A DNA stretch of 54,031 nt from Candidatus Paceibacterota bacterium (lineage in GTDB: Bacteria; Verrucomicrobiota; Verrucomicrobiia; Limisphaerales; UBA8199), in contig DAOTCE010000033.1 in NCBI GenBank assembly GCA_035452965.1, positions 1 to 54,031 of the forward strand, read 5' to 3'. Under the pieces are notes generated by a model. The model was not told the origin of the DNA. It worked only from the letters and a program-made list of their open reading frames with translations, and did not search any database. The position numbers were made by a program, and so were the translations under genes. Within the stretch, counting starts at the first letter, position 1. Every line of letters starts with the position of its first letter. Below are positions 43,373 to 51,271 of the stretch, piece by piece.

Positions 43373-45370
43373 TTAAAGCGCTTGAGCCATGGTTGCGACT
43401 TTGCCATCACCGCCCTGGTAGCATGCCTGAATTGCGGTGTAGATCTTCTGGGCGATCGGGGCACTGGTGGCCGCGCCGGAAATGCCGCCTTCGACCATGG
43501 TCACGACGGCGAAACGGGGCTGGTCGTAGGGCGCAAAAGATATGAACCAGGTGATGTGGTTCACCAGCGCACCGGCGGCATTCTTCACTTGGGCGGTGCC
43601 CGTCTTGCCGGCGATCTTCAGGCCAGGGACGGCGGCCTTGACGCCGGTGCCGTCGGCATCCTCAACATCCGCCAGCATCGCTTCCCGAACGATTTCCAGG
43701 TTGCGCGGCTTGACCTGCAGCTCATTTCGCACCCGGACTGTAGGGAAGTAATTCGTCGGCCCGCCGAGCATCGGGTCCATGGGTTCGATGCGGTCCACGA
43801 GACGCGGCCACAAGACCTTGCCGCCGTTGGCGATGGCGGCTGTTGCCACGGCCATTTGGATTGGCGTCACGGCCATTTGGCCCTGGCCGATGCACAGGTT
43901 GCCGGTGTCACCGTCGTACCAACCCGAGCTGACGGTCTTGAGGCTGGGGAAGATGCCGCTGACTTCCTGGCGGGTGGGAAGCCCGGTTCGCTTGCCAAGC
44001 TGGAAACGCTGGCCCAACTCGACGATGTTGGAGATGCCCGCCACGTGCAGGCCGTTATGGATAAAGTAGGCGTTGCAGGAGGCCTTTATCGCGCGGCGGA
44101 AGTCATAATCTCCCGGCGTGACCAGGTCGCCAAACCGTTTCCTGCCCACATAGATGTAGCCCGGACTATGCACCGTCGCGTGGCGGTTCAGCCCCGCTTC
44201 GAGGCACGCCAAACCGATGATCGGTTTGAATATCGAGCCCGCGGCATAGTTCTCCTGGGTCGCCCGGTTCTTCTCGGCTCCCAGTTCGGTGATGTGCCGC
44301 CACTCGGCATGCGACAGGCTGGGAATGTAGGAATTGGGATTGAAGCTCGGCGATGACACCAGCGCCAGAACGTCCCCGTTGCGCGTATCGAGAACTACAG
44401 CGGCACCGCGGGCGGCGGGTCCGGCAACTTGCAGGGCCTGCTCGGCTGCCTGCTGAATGCGCAGGTCAAGAGTGAGCACCACATTGGAGCCGGGCTCAGC
44501 CGGAATCCAGACATTCTCGGTCTGGCGGTAGCCCATGTTGTTCACCAGAACGGATTTCGCGCCGGCCATGCCGCGCAATGCTCTATCGAATCCGAACTCG
44601 ACCCCAACCGTGCCGCGGTAATCTGGAAGGCGGAAGGAGAAGAACGCTTCCTCACCCTCCACCGAGCTGTCATCCCGCCGCAAATGGCCAAGGACATGGG
44701 CGGCAGTAGTGCCGTGGGGGTAGAAACGGGTGGACTGAACCTCCAGATCTACGCCCATCGGGTTGGTGGACTGTTCCTCGAAGCGCGCGATTTGGGTGGA
44801 GTTCAAATCCGTAACCACGGGGTAGGGCAGGGCAAGGCGGGTCTCATAATGCCGGGCGAAGTTGGTGGCATCAATGGAGAGCGGCTGGCGGAGTCGCAGG
44901 CTGACCTGCTGCACCACATTGCTGGCGACCTCGTAGCGCGCCTCCCGCCGCACCCGGGCTTTCTCCTTCAGCGTGTACAGGAACTGCTTTCGTTCTTCGC
45001 GGGTGAGTTCTCGATTGAGCTTCCGGCTCAATTCCTCCTGCTGCCGCTTCAGCTCGCTGCGGACACGCGCCGCCTTTTCCGTATAGGTGGCATCGAACGC
45101 ACCGCGCAATTCCTCAAGGTACAAACTGATATTGTAGGTGGGCCGATTCTCGGCCAGAACAACACCGTTCCGGTCAAGTATCCGGCCGCGCACGGCGGGA
45201 ATGCGCACGGTGCGGAAAGACTGGGTCTGCAGGTTTGCCTGGTAGTCGCGCGCTGACACCACCTGCACCCACCACAGGCCAATGAGCAGGACGCCCATGG
45301 CGCACAGCACTACAAACGCGAGCAGCCGCAACTGCGGATCGTCCTTCTTCAGTTGATCGAAGATAAGCAT
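43373..45370 (-). CDS. mrdA: Penicillin-binding protein 2 (elongasome transpeptidase)
   Basis: Class B PBP of 665 residues that crosslinks peptidoglycan together with RodA. One N-terminal transmembrane helix (about 14-38), a pedestal domain with VRGRILDRNGVVLAENRPTYN, and a helical insert (about 95-145) precede the transpeptidase domain. All three active-site motifs are present: AAGSIFK (Ser379, Lys382), SCN (Ser431, Asn433) and GKTG (Lys589). The ATG at 45370 gives MLIFDQLKKDDPQLR, the expected cytoplasmic tail; an open frame upstream to 45601 overlaps mreD and is not plausible. About 115 bp separate it from mreD, the longest gap in the downstream part of the cluster. Confidence 0.96.
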   Translation of the reverse strand: MLIFDQLKKDDPQLRLLAFVVLCAMGVLLIGLWWVQVVSARDYQANLQTQSFRTVRIPAVRGRILDRNGVVLAENRPTYNISLYLEELRGAFDATYTEKAARVRSELKRQQEELSRKLNRELTREERKQFLYTLKEKARVRREARYEVASNVVQQVSLRLRQPLSIDATNFARHYETRLALPYPVVTDLNSTQIARFEEQSTNPMGVDLEVQSTRFYPHGTTAAHVLGHLRRDDSSVEGEEAFFSFRLPDYRGTVGVEFGFDRALRGMAGAKSVLVNNMGYRQTENVWIPAEPGSNVVLTLDLRIQQAAEQALQVAGPAARGAAVVLDTRNGDVLALVSSPSFNPNSYIPSLSHAEWRHITELGAEKNRATQENYAAGSIFKPIIGLACLEAGLNRHATVHSPGYIYVGRKRFGDLVTPGDYDFRRAIKASCNAYFIHNGLHVAGISNIVELGQRFQLGKRTGLPTRQEVSGIFPSLKTVSSGWYDGDTGNLCIGQGQMAVTPIQMAVATAAIANGGKVLWPRLVDRIEPMDPMLGGPTNYFPTVRVRNELQVKPRNLEIVREAMLADVEDADGTGVKAAVPGLKIAGKTGTAQVKNAAGALVNHITWFISFAPYDQPRFAVVTMVEGGISGAATSAPIAQKIYTAIQACYQGGDGKVATMAQAL

Positions 45371-45485
45371 CAGCTTGAAGTGGAGTGAGGCAGTGAGTGA
45401 ATGCCTGGGTGATGGGGTGAGCGCCTGCCCGGTGCTGGCTCGGCCATTGCTCCGGAATCCCAATATCCTGATAAGCCGCGAGTGA

Positions 45486-46037
45486 TCATAGTCGTCCCCT
45501 CCGGATTTCCCGGTCGGGCCGGAAGCTGCTCTGCGTATCGGCGTGATGGACCAGCGTGCGCTGCAGCCACCCGAACAGCTCGAAAAAAATGGGAGTCGCA
45601 ATGGCCCCGCCCAGGCTCAGGACAATCAGTTGCCAAAGTGTGCCCCAACCCAGCAGCGGCGCGCGGGCCATTGTGAGCAACAGCAGCAGCGTCAAGACCG
45701 GCGCCGCCGCGCTGGCGGCCAGGCCCAGGACCACCTGGGCAAAGATCTGGTCGCGCAAAATCAGCTCGCGTTTCAGGTGCAGCGCCAGTCCAATTGCGAA
45801 TAGCGGGAACACCGTCACCCCAAGGGGGTTGGCGGAGAGGGAGTCAAACCAGAGTCCGCCCAAGAGGGCAAGCAGCGTCACGGTGGTGAGACCGGTGCAG
45901 AGGCTGGCATAGACCATGAGTGGCGGCAGCAAGTCCACCTGTGCGCCGAATACATGGCGTATGCCGCCAAACGCGGCTTCCCAGAAGACGGCCAGGTAGG
46001 CCGCAACAAGCACCAGCGCTGTGTGAAGCCAGTTCAT
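45486..46037 (-). CDS. mreD: Rod shape-determining protein MreD
   Basis: Inner-membrane protein of 183 residues with about five transmembrane helices, part of the MreBCD complex. Typical features are the small size, the conserved Pro/Gly-bearing helix LLALLGGLWFDSLSANPLGVTVFPLFAIG, and LKRELILRDQIFAQVVLG. The ATG at 46037 overlaps the mreC stop (ATGA), which decides the start over an upstream in-frame codon at 46052. Sequence conservation of MreD is low in general; position after mreC makes the call secure. Confidence 0.9.
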   Translation of the reverse strand: MNWLHTALVLVAAYLAVFWEAAFGGIRHVFGAQVDLLPPLMVYASLCTGLTTVTLLALLGGLWFDSLSANPLGVTVFPLFAIGLALHLKRELILRDQIFAQVVLGLAASAAAPVLTLLLLLTMARAPLLGWGTLWQLIVLSLGGAIATPIFFELFGWLQRTLVHHADTQSSFRPDREIRRGRL

Positions 46038-46837
46038 GGAAACATCACCCACACTTCCTCCAGCGAGTTCAGGTTTGCCGCCAACTTCACGCGCGCCTCG
46101 GTGCGCGCGCCGTAGTCCACCGGCTGCACATCCACGATCTGGCCGATTGGAATTCCCTTCGGGAATATCCCCCCCTCACCGCTGGTAATCACCAGTTGCG
46201 CCGGTTTGAGATTGGCGGTGCGGGAGAGATAACCCAGCACCACGAGTTCGGTGTCCAGCGGTCCGGCTGCGCCGACAACCCCGATATCGCGGGTTTCGTT
46301 CTCGACCCGGGCCGAGACTTTGCAGTTGGGATCACCCAGGAGCGTGACTTGGGAGCGGGTGAGGCTGACTGAGGAAATCCGCCCGACCAGCCCCTCAGTA
46401 GTCAGCACTGGCTGGTTCACTCGCACATTATCACGGCTGCCAAGATCAATCTGAAGGGTGCGCCACCAGTTGGCCGGTTCGCGCAGGACTACCCGAGCCA
46501 GCTTGAGCTTCCAAGGCGCCTGCCGCTGCCAGCCGACGTGTTGGTGCAACCGGTCATTCTCGCGGGCAATCTCCTCGGCCTGCATGGTCTGCAGCTTCAG
46601 CCGCTGGTTTTCCCGGCGTTGGCTTTCGAGGAGCTTGAGCAGTTCCCGCCGCGGCACAATAGCGTCGCCCGCGGCGCCGGCTACGTGTGGGGCGGAGCCG
46701 GCCAGGCCGAACAGCGGGACAAACAGGCTGCCGACAGTCAACTTGAGCCGGGCTGCCGTCGGCGCTGGCAAGTTCAGGACCAGCAGCGTCAGCAGCACAA
46801 CCAGACTCAATGCAATGTAATGTGGCCGTCTAAACAT
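46034..46837 (-). CDS. mreC: Rod shape-determining protein MreC
   Basis: Periplasmic elongasome protein of 267 residues. An N-terminal transmembrane helix (about 7-26), a coiled coil (about 65-97, LLKLLESQRRENQRLKLQTMQAEEIARENDRL in two parts) and the MreC beta-barrel domain with RVVLREPANWWRTLQIDLGSRDNVRVNQPVLTTEGLVGRI-type sequence and ITSGEGGIFPKGIPIGQIVDV are all present. It lies 105 bp after mreB and overlaps mreD, with which it is probably coupled. Confidence 0.95.
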   Translation of the reverse strand: MFRRPHYIALSLVVLLTLLVLNLPAPTAARLKLTVGSLFVPLFGLAGSAPHVAGAAGDAIVPRRELLKLLESQRRENQRLKLQTMQAEEIARENDRLHQHVGWQRQAPWKLKLARVVLREPANWWRTLQIDLGSRDNVRVNQPVLTTEGLVGRISSVSLTRSQVTLLGDPNCKVSARVENETRDIGVVGAAGPLDTELVVLGYLSRTANLKPAQLVITSGEGGIFPKGIPIGQIVDVQPVDYGARTEARVKLAANLNSLEEVWVMFP

Positions 46838-46942
46838 CTAAACAATCGGCAGTGGGCAATCCGCAGCCGGCACGACGCAAATGGCCCGCAAAAGCGGATC
46901 ACCGTTTACCGATTACCAGCGACTGATGACGACAGGAGGGAG

Positions 46943-47968
46943 CTAATTGGAATTGGAGGAGACGCGCTTGAGAAACTGGAGTTCCTGCAACACCCGGCCG
47001 GTGCCTTCAGCAACCGCGCTGAGCGGGTCGTCGGCGATGTGGACCGGCAGGCCGGTTTCTTCGGCCACCAAACGGTCAACGCCGCGCAACAACGATCCGC
47101 CACCCGCCATGACTATGCCGCGGTCCACCAAATCGGCGGACAGCTCCGGCGGACAGCGTTCGAGGGTGATGCGTACAGACTCCAAAATGCTCGACAGCGG
47201 CTCTTGCAAGGCTTCGCGAACCTCTTCGGAGCGGATGGTCAGCGTTTTCGGCAGACCAGCGCTCAAATCGCGTCCCTTGACTTCCATTGTTAGTTCCTGC
47301 TCCAGCGGAAAAGCTGAGCCAATTCGCATCTTGATTTCTTCCGCTGTGCGTTCGCCTATCATCAAATTATAGGCCCGTTTAATATGCGCCACGATCGTCT
47401 CGTCGAATTCGTCTCCGCCCACCCGCAGGCTGCGGCTGAAGACGATGCCGGCCAGGGAAATGATTGCAATCTCGCAAGTCCCGCCGCCGACATCTACGAT
47501 CATGTTCCCCGCTGGCTCATGCACCGGCAACCCGACGCCGATGGCCGAAGCCATCGGTTGTTCGATCAAATACACTTCCCGGGCGCCGGCATGAGTCGCG
47601 GAGTCCTTAACCGCCCGCTTTTCCACTTCGGTAATACCTGAGGGAACCGCGACGACGACGCGCGGCGCAATCAGTTTCCGATGATGGACCTTTTGGATGA
47701 AATGGCGCAGCATCGCTTCGGTAATCTCGAAATCAGCGATCACGCCATCTTTCATGGGCCGAATGGCCACGATATTCCCCGGGGTACGGCCGAGCATCCG
47801 CTTGGCCTCTTCGCCTACGGCCAGGACGTTGGTCGTCCCGGCTTGAATTGCCACGACCGAGGGCTCTCGCAAAACAATGCCCCGATCCCGCACGTAAACG
47901 ACAGAATTGGCCGTCCCCAGGTCTATCCCAATGTCATTGGAAAACAGGCTCTTAAGTTGCGCAAACAT
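46943..47968 (-). CDS. mreB: Actin-like cell-shape protein MreB
   Basis: Cytoskeletal ATPase of 341 residues that positions the elongasome. The phosphate-1 motif is IGIDLGTANSVVYV, phosphate-2 is VDVGGGTCEIAIIS, and the adenosine motif is MAGGGSLLRGVDRLV. It also has GYxxAEEIK-like GERTAEEIKMRIGSAFP. Length and motifs match MreB closely. It is the first gene of the mre-mrdA-rodA-rng cluster and has a good sigma-70 promoter upstream with a predicted leader of only about 18 nt. Confidence 0.97.
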   Translation of the reverse strand: MFAQLKSLFSNDIGIDLGTANSVVYVRDRGIVLREPSVVAIQAGTTNVLAVGEEAKRMLGRTPGNIVAIRPMKDGVIADFEITEAMLRHFIQKVHHRKLIAPRVVVAVPSGITEVEKRAVKDSATHAGAREVYLIEQPMASAIGVGLPVHEPAGNMIVDVGGGTCEIAIISLAGIVFSRSLRVGGDEFDETIVAHIKRAYNLMIGERTAEEIKMRIGSAFPLEQELTMEVKGRDLSAGLPKTLTIRSEEVREALQEPLSSILESVRITLERCPPELSADLVDRGIVMAGGGSLLRGVDRLVAEETGLPVHIADDPLSAVAEGTGRVLQELQFLKRVSSNSN

Positions 47969-47992
47969 GAATTCTGCCTAACAAGCCGCGAG

Positions 47993-48020
47993 ATTATGGG
48001 TAACCCTCCCCCGCAGTCAA
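47993..48020 (-). promoter_or_regulatory. Sigma-70-type promoter of mreB
   Basis: On the minus strand TTGACT (48020-48015), a 16-bp spacer and CATAAT (47998-47993), five of six matches in each box. It ends 24 bp before the mreB ATG and would give a short leader. The sequence reads toward mreB only. Confidence 0.55.
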
Positions 48021-48492
48021 GAGTATTAACCAACCTTTTTGCACCGCCCTTGGTTTCGCAGTTGCCCGCACTTCGCATTGTTCCGGCAAGCCTGTGTAGA
48101 GGTTAGGAACTAGTCCGGTAGCCAACCCTGCTGGGAACCTCTAAAACGCTGGGGCCACCGGTGCCGTCCTTCGCAGTCCTGCCGAAAGCCTGGCAATCTG
48201 GATCGACGTCACCTGGAACCGTACTACGCCGCGCAAGGGAGCCTCACCGTATACACGCAATATCCACACCGTCTCCACACCGTGGATACAGCCTTGACAT
48301 CCTTGGGGAATTCCGGCGCAACCCGTTGTCCTTGTGGCGCTTACATCCAATACGACACAGACGGGGCTTCCGGAGGCTAGCAATCCGCACAGCCGTTGCA
48401 CCTGCGCCCCTGCCATGAGTCCAACTGCATCCCGGGACGAACCTTGGTGAAGCTTGACCTCAATTCTATGAGGTCTTCGAAGCCTTCGAAGC
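48021..48492. other. Intergenic region between mreB and tRNA-Met
   Basis: No gene of recognisable type. It contains two small dyads, TATCCAC...GTGGATA (48261-48288, long loop) and GACCTCA-ATTCTA-TGAGGTC (48456-48475); the second is 18 bp past the tRNA 3' end and could serve as its terminator or processing signal. Short open frames on both strands (48141-48418) have no recognisable domain. Confidence 0.5.
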
Positions 48493-48567
<75 letters not shown>

Positions 48568-48577
48568 AACCAACGAT

Positions 48578-48606
48578 AGTATCCGTAAATTCCAAGTGTT
48601 TGTCAA
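48578..48606 (-). promoter_or_regulatory. Sigma-70 promoter of tRNA-Met
   Basis: On the minus strand TTGACA (48606-48601, perfect -35), a 17-bp spacer and GATACT (48583-48578). It starts 11 bp upstream of the mature tRNA 5' end, as expected for a single tRNA gene. Confidence 0.65.
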
Positions 48607-48897
48607 TGCGAGAATAGCCTTATTTTACAGGGTTTTTTCGATGTTTATGAAAAGCCGTCGAGGGCTCTTGGCGACTGCAACAAAGTGCAGGCGGAGGAAG
48701 GCAAAAGAAACCAGAACGGCGAATTTGGCAAATAATTTGGCAAATCCTAGGAGGGATCGAGACCGGGGCTATGACGGGTCATGAAGGGTATCGGCAAAGG
48801 CCGCGGGAGAGGCCGAGCGATGCCGACGCAGGTGGGGACACCGGCAGCGGGTGCGGTATCTGCGCCTCTTTGCCGCCAGCGGGAAAGTTGCCGGGGC
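48607..48897. other. Intergenic region at the left border of the mobile-type module
   Basis: No convincing gene; short frames here are Arg/Lys-rich and have no recognised domain. A perfect tandem duplication of AATTTGGCAAAT occupies 48722-48745. This is the region where the left end of the integrated element would be sought, since chromosomal housekeeping genes stop and element-type genes start here. Confidence 0.45.
48722..48745. repeat. Tandem 12-bp repeat AATTTGGCAAAT x2
   Basis: Two exact adjacent copies (48722-48733, 48734-48745) in A+T-rich sequence between tRNA-Met and the XRE regulator gene. It could be an operator or an attachment-site core; nothing else in the window matches it. 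Confidence 0.6.
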
Positions 48898-49581
48898 CTA
48901 TTTCCTGAGGCCCTTGGTCGTCTTGCGCGGATGAGGGGCTGGTTTGGCGCGGTGTGGCATCGGGATAATTTTGGTGCTCCGAGCTTCATGGATGCGGACT
49001 CTCCCTGAGAGTTCAGCGTTGAGCTGGCGCAGAAAGTCGAAGTACATCGTGCCAACCGCTTCTTCCCGGCGATTATCAGTTGCCGCTTGGGCCAGCAAAG
49101 CCTTCCATTTCTGGAGCAGGTCCTCGTAGCCGGGAAATCTCTGCGCAACCTCAGTGATGGCGGAAGTCAGGCGATAGCTAAGCAACTGCACTTGGCCGCT
49201 CTTGTGCGCGGCCAAGGCCGCCCGGAGCATAAGGGCAAAACAGAGAGCAACGGTCTTCCCGGCGTCGAAATAGTTCGGGATGAACCGGTCAGGATCGGAT
49301 TGGTCGTTGGCCCGGGTGCGCTCGAAGGTTTCCACAGTGTAAGGTTTGCCGGCCGTGTCAATCGGCGGAGCGGCGACGTCGCCGCGCATCAACCAGTCCA
49401 GGGAGATACCGGTCTTGGTCACCAAGCACACGGCGAGTTTCTCGCTAAGTTTCAACTTGTTGAGCTCAATGGCCTGAATCGTTGGCCGAGAACACTCGGC
49501 CAAGTCAGCCATCTCCTTTTGTGTGAGTCCCAAGAATGTTCTGAGGACAGCCAACGTGTGCAAACGGGATGATGGACGCAT
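48898..49581 (-). CDS. XRE-family (Cro/CI-type) transcriptional regulator
   Basis: DNA-binding protein of 227 residues. The N-terminal helix-turn-helix lies at about residues 7-60: LAVLRTFLGLTQKEMADLAE, CSRPTIQAIELNKLKLSE, KLAVCLVTKTGISLDWLMRG. The rest is helical (ALCFALMLRAALAAHKSGQVQLLSYRL) with a basic C-terminal tail (MPHRAKPAPHPRKTTKGLRK) and no recognised protease or ligand domain. The start at 49581 sets the HTH close to the N-terminus; ATGs at 49599 and 49620 are possible. It is transcribed away from the replication genes, the arrangement of a phage or plasmid repressor gene. Target and function are inferred from position. Confidence 0.82.
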   Translation of the reverse strand: MRPSSRLHTLAVLRTFLGLTQKEMADLAECSRPTIQAIELNKLKLSEKLAVCLVTKTGISLDWLMRGDVAAPPIDTAGKPYTVETFERTRANDQSDPDRFIPNYFDAGKTVALCFALMLRAALAAHKSGQVQLLSYRLTSAITEVAQRFPGYEDLLQKWKALLAQAATDNRREEAVGTMYFDFLRQLNAELSGRVRIHEARSTKIIPMPHRAKPAPHPRKTTKGLRK

Positions 49582-49649
49582 ATGGTGAAAGAATAGCATG
49601 TACGCAAAGTCGATCAACATTTTTCTTGGAAGGAATATGCAAACGAGAT
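49560..49649. promoter_or_regulatory. Three degenerate direct repeats in the divergent promoter region
   Basis: GCAAACGGGAT (49560-49570), GCAAAGTCGAT (49604-49614) and GCAAACGAGAT (49639-49649). The last abuts the predicted -10 box of the plus-strand promoter. The positions suit operators for the XRE protein, but the middle copy differs at several bases and the first lies in its coding start. Confidence 0.35.
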
Positions 49650-49654
49650 ATGTT
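49626..49654 (+). promoter_or_regulatory. Putative promoter of the replication module
   Basis: TTGGAA (49626-49631), 17-bp spacer, TATGTT (49649-49654); four of six matches in each box. It would give a leader of about 80 nt to the excisionase-like gene. Confidence 0.4.
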
Positions 49655-49743
49655 TTGAGAAGACGTGGGCGGTTCCGTGGAACCGGGTGCCGCCCGGTGG
49701 AAGGCCGGTGAAGTCGGCCGTCAAAATGATGGAAAGGAAAGTG

Positions 49744-49998
49744 ATGCAGAAGATGGTAAGTGAAAATGACGTGAGGGGAAAGCTGCTCAACGCACAGCAG
49801 TTGCTGGATGCGTTGTTCGAAACGGAGTGTCGGCCCAGCATGCGATGGTTGCGGTCCCAGACGAAGGCAAGAGCGATCCCGCATATTCGCCTTGGTCACC
49901 TGGTGTTCTTCGACTTGGAGATGGTAAGGAGCGCACTGGCCGCACGGAACCTGGTGAGGGGACGAATGGTGCCGTCAGGCAACAGGGACGCACAATGA
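49744..49998 (+). CDS. Excisionase/AlpA-like helix-turn-helix protein
   Basis: Small DNA-binding protein of 84 residues. LLNAQQLLDALFETECRPSMRWLRSQTKARAIPHIRLGHLVFFDLEMVRSALAARN fits the winged-helix pattern of AlpA/excisionase-like proteins: a first helix, a tryptophan-bearing recognition helix, the IPHIRLG wing and a final Ser-Ala-Leu helix. AGGA stands about 5 nt before the ATG at 49744 and decides the start; an upstream GTG (49687) lacks such a signal. The stop overlaps the next start (ATGA). It may act as an excisionase, as an activator, or in origin binding; these cannot be told apart here. Confidence 0.7.
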   Translation: MQKMVSENDVRGKLLNAQQLLDALFETECRPSMRWLRSQTKARAIPHIRLGHLVFFDLEMVRSALAARNLVRGRMVPSGNRDAQ

Positions 49999-51269
49999 CG
50001 CTGGCATTAGCCAAGCCCGTTTTGATAGCACCGAAGGGCTGCACCGGGATGACCGTTTTCGCGCGAGCGCAGCGGTATCTGAGCAAGTGCCCGCCGGCCA
50101 TTAGCGGGCAACAAGGACACAAAACCACGTTTCGAGTTGCGTGCAAGCTCGTACATGGTTTCGCGTTGTCGGCCGAGGAGGCGCTGGGGTTGCTGCGGGT
50201 ATGGAACCAGACCTGTCTGCCGCCGTGGTCGGAAGCGGAATTGCGTCACAAGGTTGTGTCGGCAATGGCGAGCAATTCGGGCAAACCTCGGGGTTATCTT
50301 CTCCACGGGAGCGGGAGTGGGTGTCGCGCGGCAGTTGCTCGTCGGCAAGCCAATGGTCGTAGGCCGGTGACGACCGTTTCTGCAGCCGCGCGTCCCGCCA
50401 AGGTGGTTTTCGTGCCGGAGATACTCAGGCGCGTAGCAGCCCTGACGCCGAATGTGGATGCAACCTTTGTGGAGGAGCGTTCGCCGTTGTGTCCGGAGAC
50501 GCAGACGCCGGCGAGTTTCCTGCACCATTTGTACCGCCCTGGAGAGTGCGTTGTCGTTCTAGAGCGAAGGGATTCTCAGGGCGTGATTGTGGAACGCACT
50601 GAGGGGCCCTACGACGCGGGCTGTCTGGACTATCTCGTGAACGGGCGACAAAACGGGGTCTTATTCCTGGTCAATCCAGTCGACGGGAGGTTTCATCCAA
50701 ACCCCAGGTCGGGTGGGAAAGGATCCTGCCGAAGCGAGGAGGCGGTTGTGGCATGGCGTTTCCTGTTGCTCGAGTCGGACGAGGCGACGGCGCGGGAATG
50801 GCTGGCCGCGCTGGTGCAGATGCCGCTGCGGATTGTGGCGATCTACAGCTCGGGCAGGCGTTCAATTCATGCGCTGGTAGAGGTGGATGCGAGGAGTAAG
50901 GCCGAGTGGGATGAGATGGCCTCGCAACTCAAGCCATTTATGATGGTGCTGGGTGGTGACCATAAGGCGATGAAGGCGGTGCAGTTGAGCCGGCTGCCGG
51001 GGTGCTATCGGGAGCAGGAGGGACCACCGGGGCCTAAGGGGCCTGTTCCCAGGAAGCGCTGGGTGGATGAGCCGTTGGAATTTGATGAGGCGGGTGATCC
51101 GATTTGGACGCCGCCCGTGCGCGCCGACGAGCTGCCAACGAATCTTTGGACAGGAGGGCAATTGCAGGAGTTGTTCTACCTCAATCCCAACCCAGACCTG
51201 ACTCCGATCTGGAAGCGGGTTACGCGACGGGAAGTGCATGAGAGGTGGCTGGCCGGTTTCAGAACGTGA
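49995..51269 (+). CDS. Primase-like protein of a mobile element
   Basis: Protein of 424 residues, predicted DNA primase/primase-polymerase. The N-terminus (about 18-95, RAQRYLSKCPPAISGQQGHKTT, AEEALGLLRVWNQTCLPPWSEAELRHKVVSAM) matches the PriCT-type helical domain of phage and plasmid primases. The C-terminal part has WRFLLLESDEAT (about 250-262), IVAIYSSGRRSIHALVEVD (about 280-297) and VQLSRLPGCYRE (about 330-342), the acidic, (S/T)G-x-x-S-x-H and R-L-P-G blocks of archaeo-eukaryotic-type primases; the order is reversed relative to many AEP-PriCT proteins. The ATG overlaps the upstream stop by ATGA. The primase call is from motif pattern, not an alignment. Confidence 0.75.
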   Translation: MTLALAKPVLIAPKGCTGMTVFARAQRYLSKCPPAISGQQGHKTTFRVACKLVHGFALSAEEALGLLRVWNQTCLPPWSEAELRHKVVSAMASNSGKPRGYLLHGSGSGCRAAVARRQANGRRPVTTVSAAARPAKVVFVPEILRRVAALTPNVDATFVEERSPLCPETQTPASFLHHLYRPGECVVVLERRDSQGVIVERTEGPYDAGCLDYLVNGRQNGVLFLVNPVDGRFHPNPRSGGKGSCRSEEAVVAWRFLLLESDEATAREWLAALVQMPLRIVAIYSSGRRSIHALVEVDARSKAEWDEMASQLKPFMMVLGGDHKAMKAVQLSRLPGCYREQEGPPGPKGPVPRKRWVDEPLEFDEAGDPIWTPPVRADELPTNLWTGGQLQELFYLNPNPDLTPIWKRVTRREVHERWLAGFRT

Positions 51270-51271
51270 TT

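Noticed and set aside
48141..48418. Open frames of 85-91 codons on both strands between mreB and tRNA-Met
   Set aside because: No domain, no Shine-Dalgarno, and both strands are equally open; not enough support for a gene.
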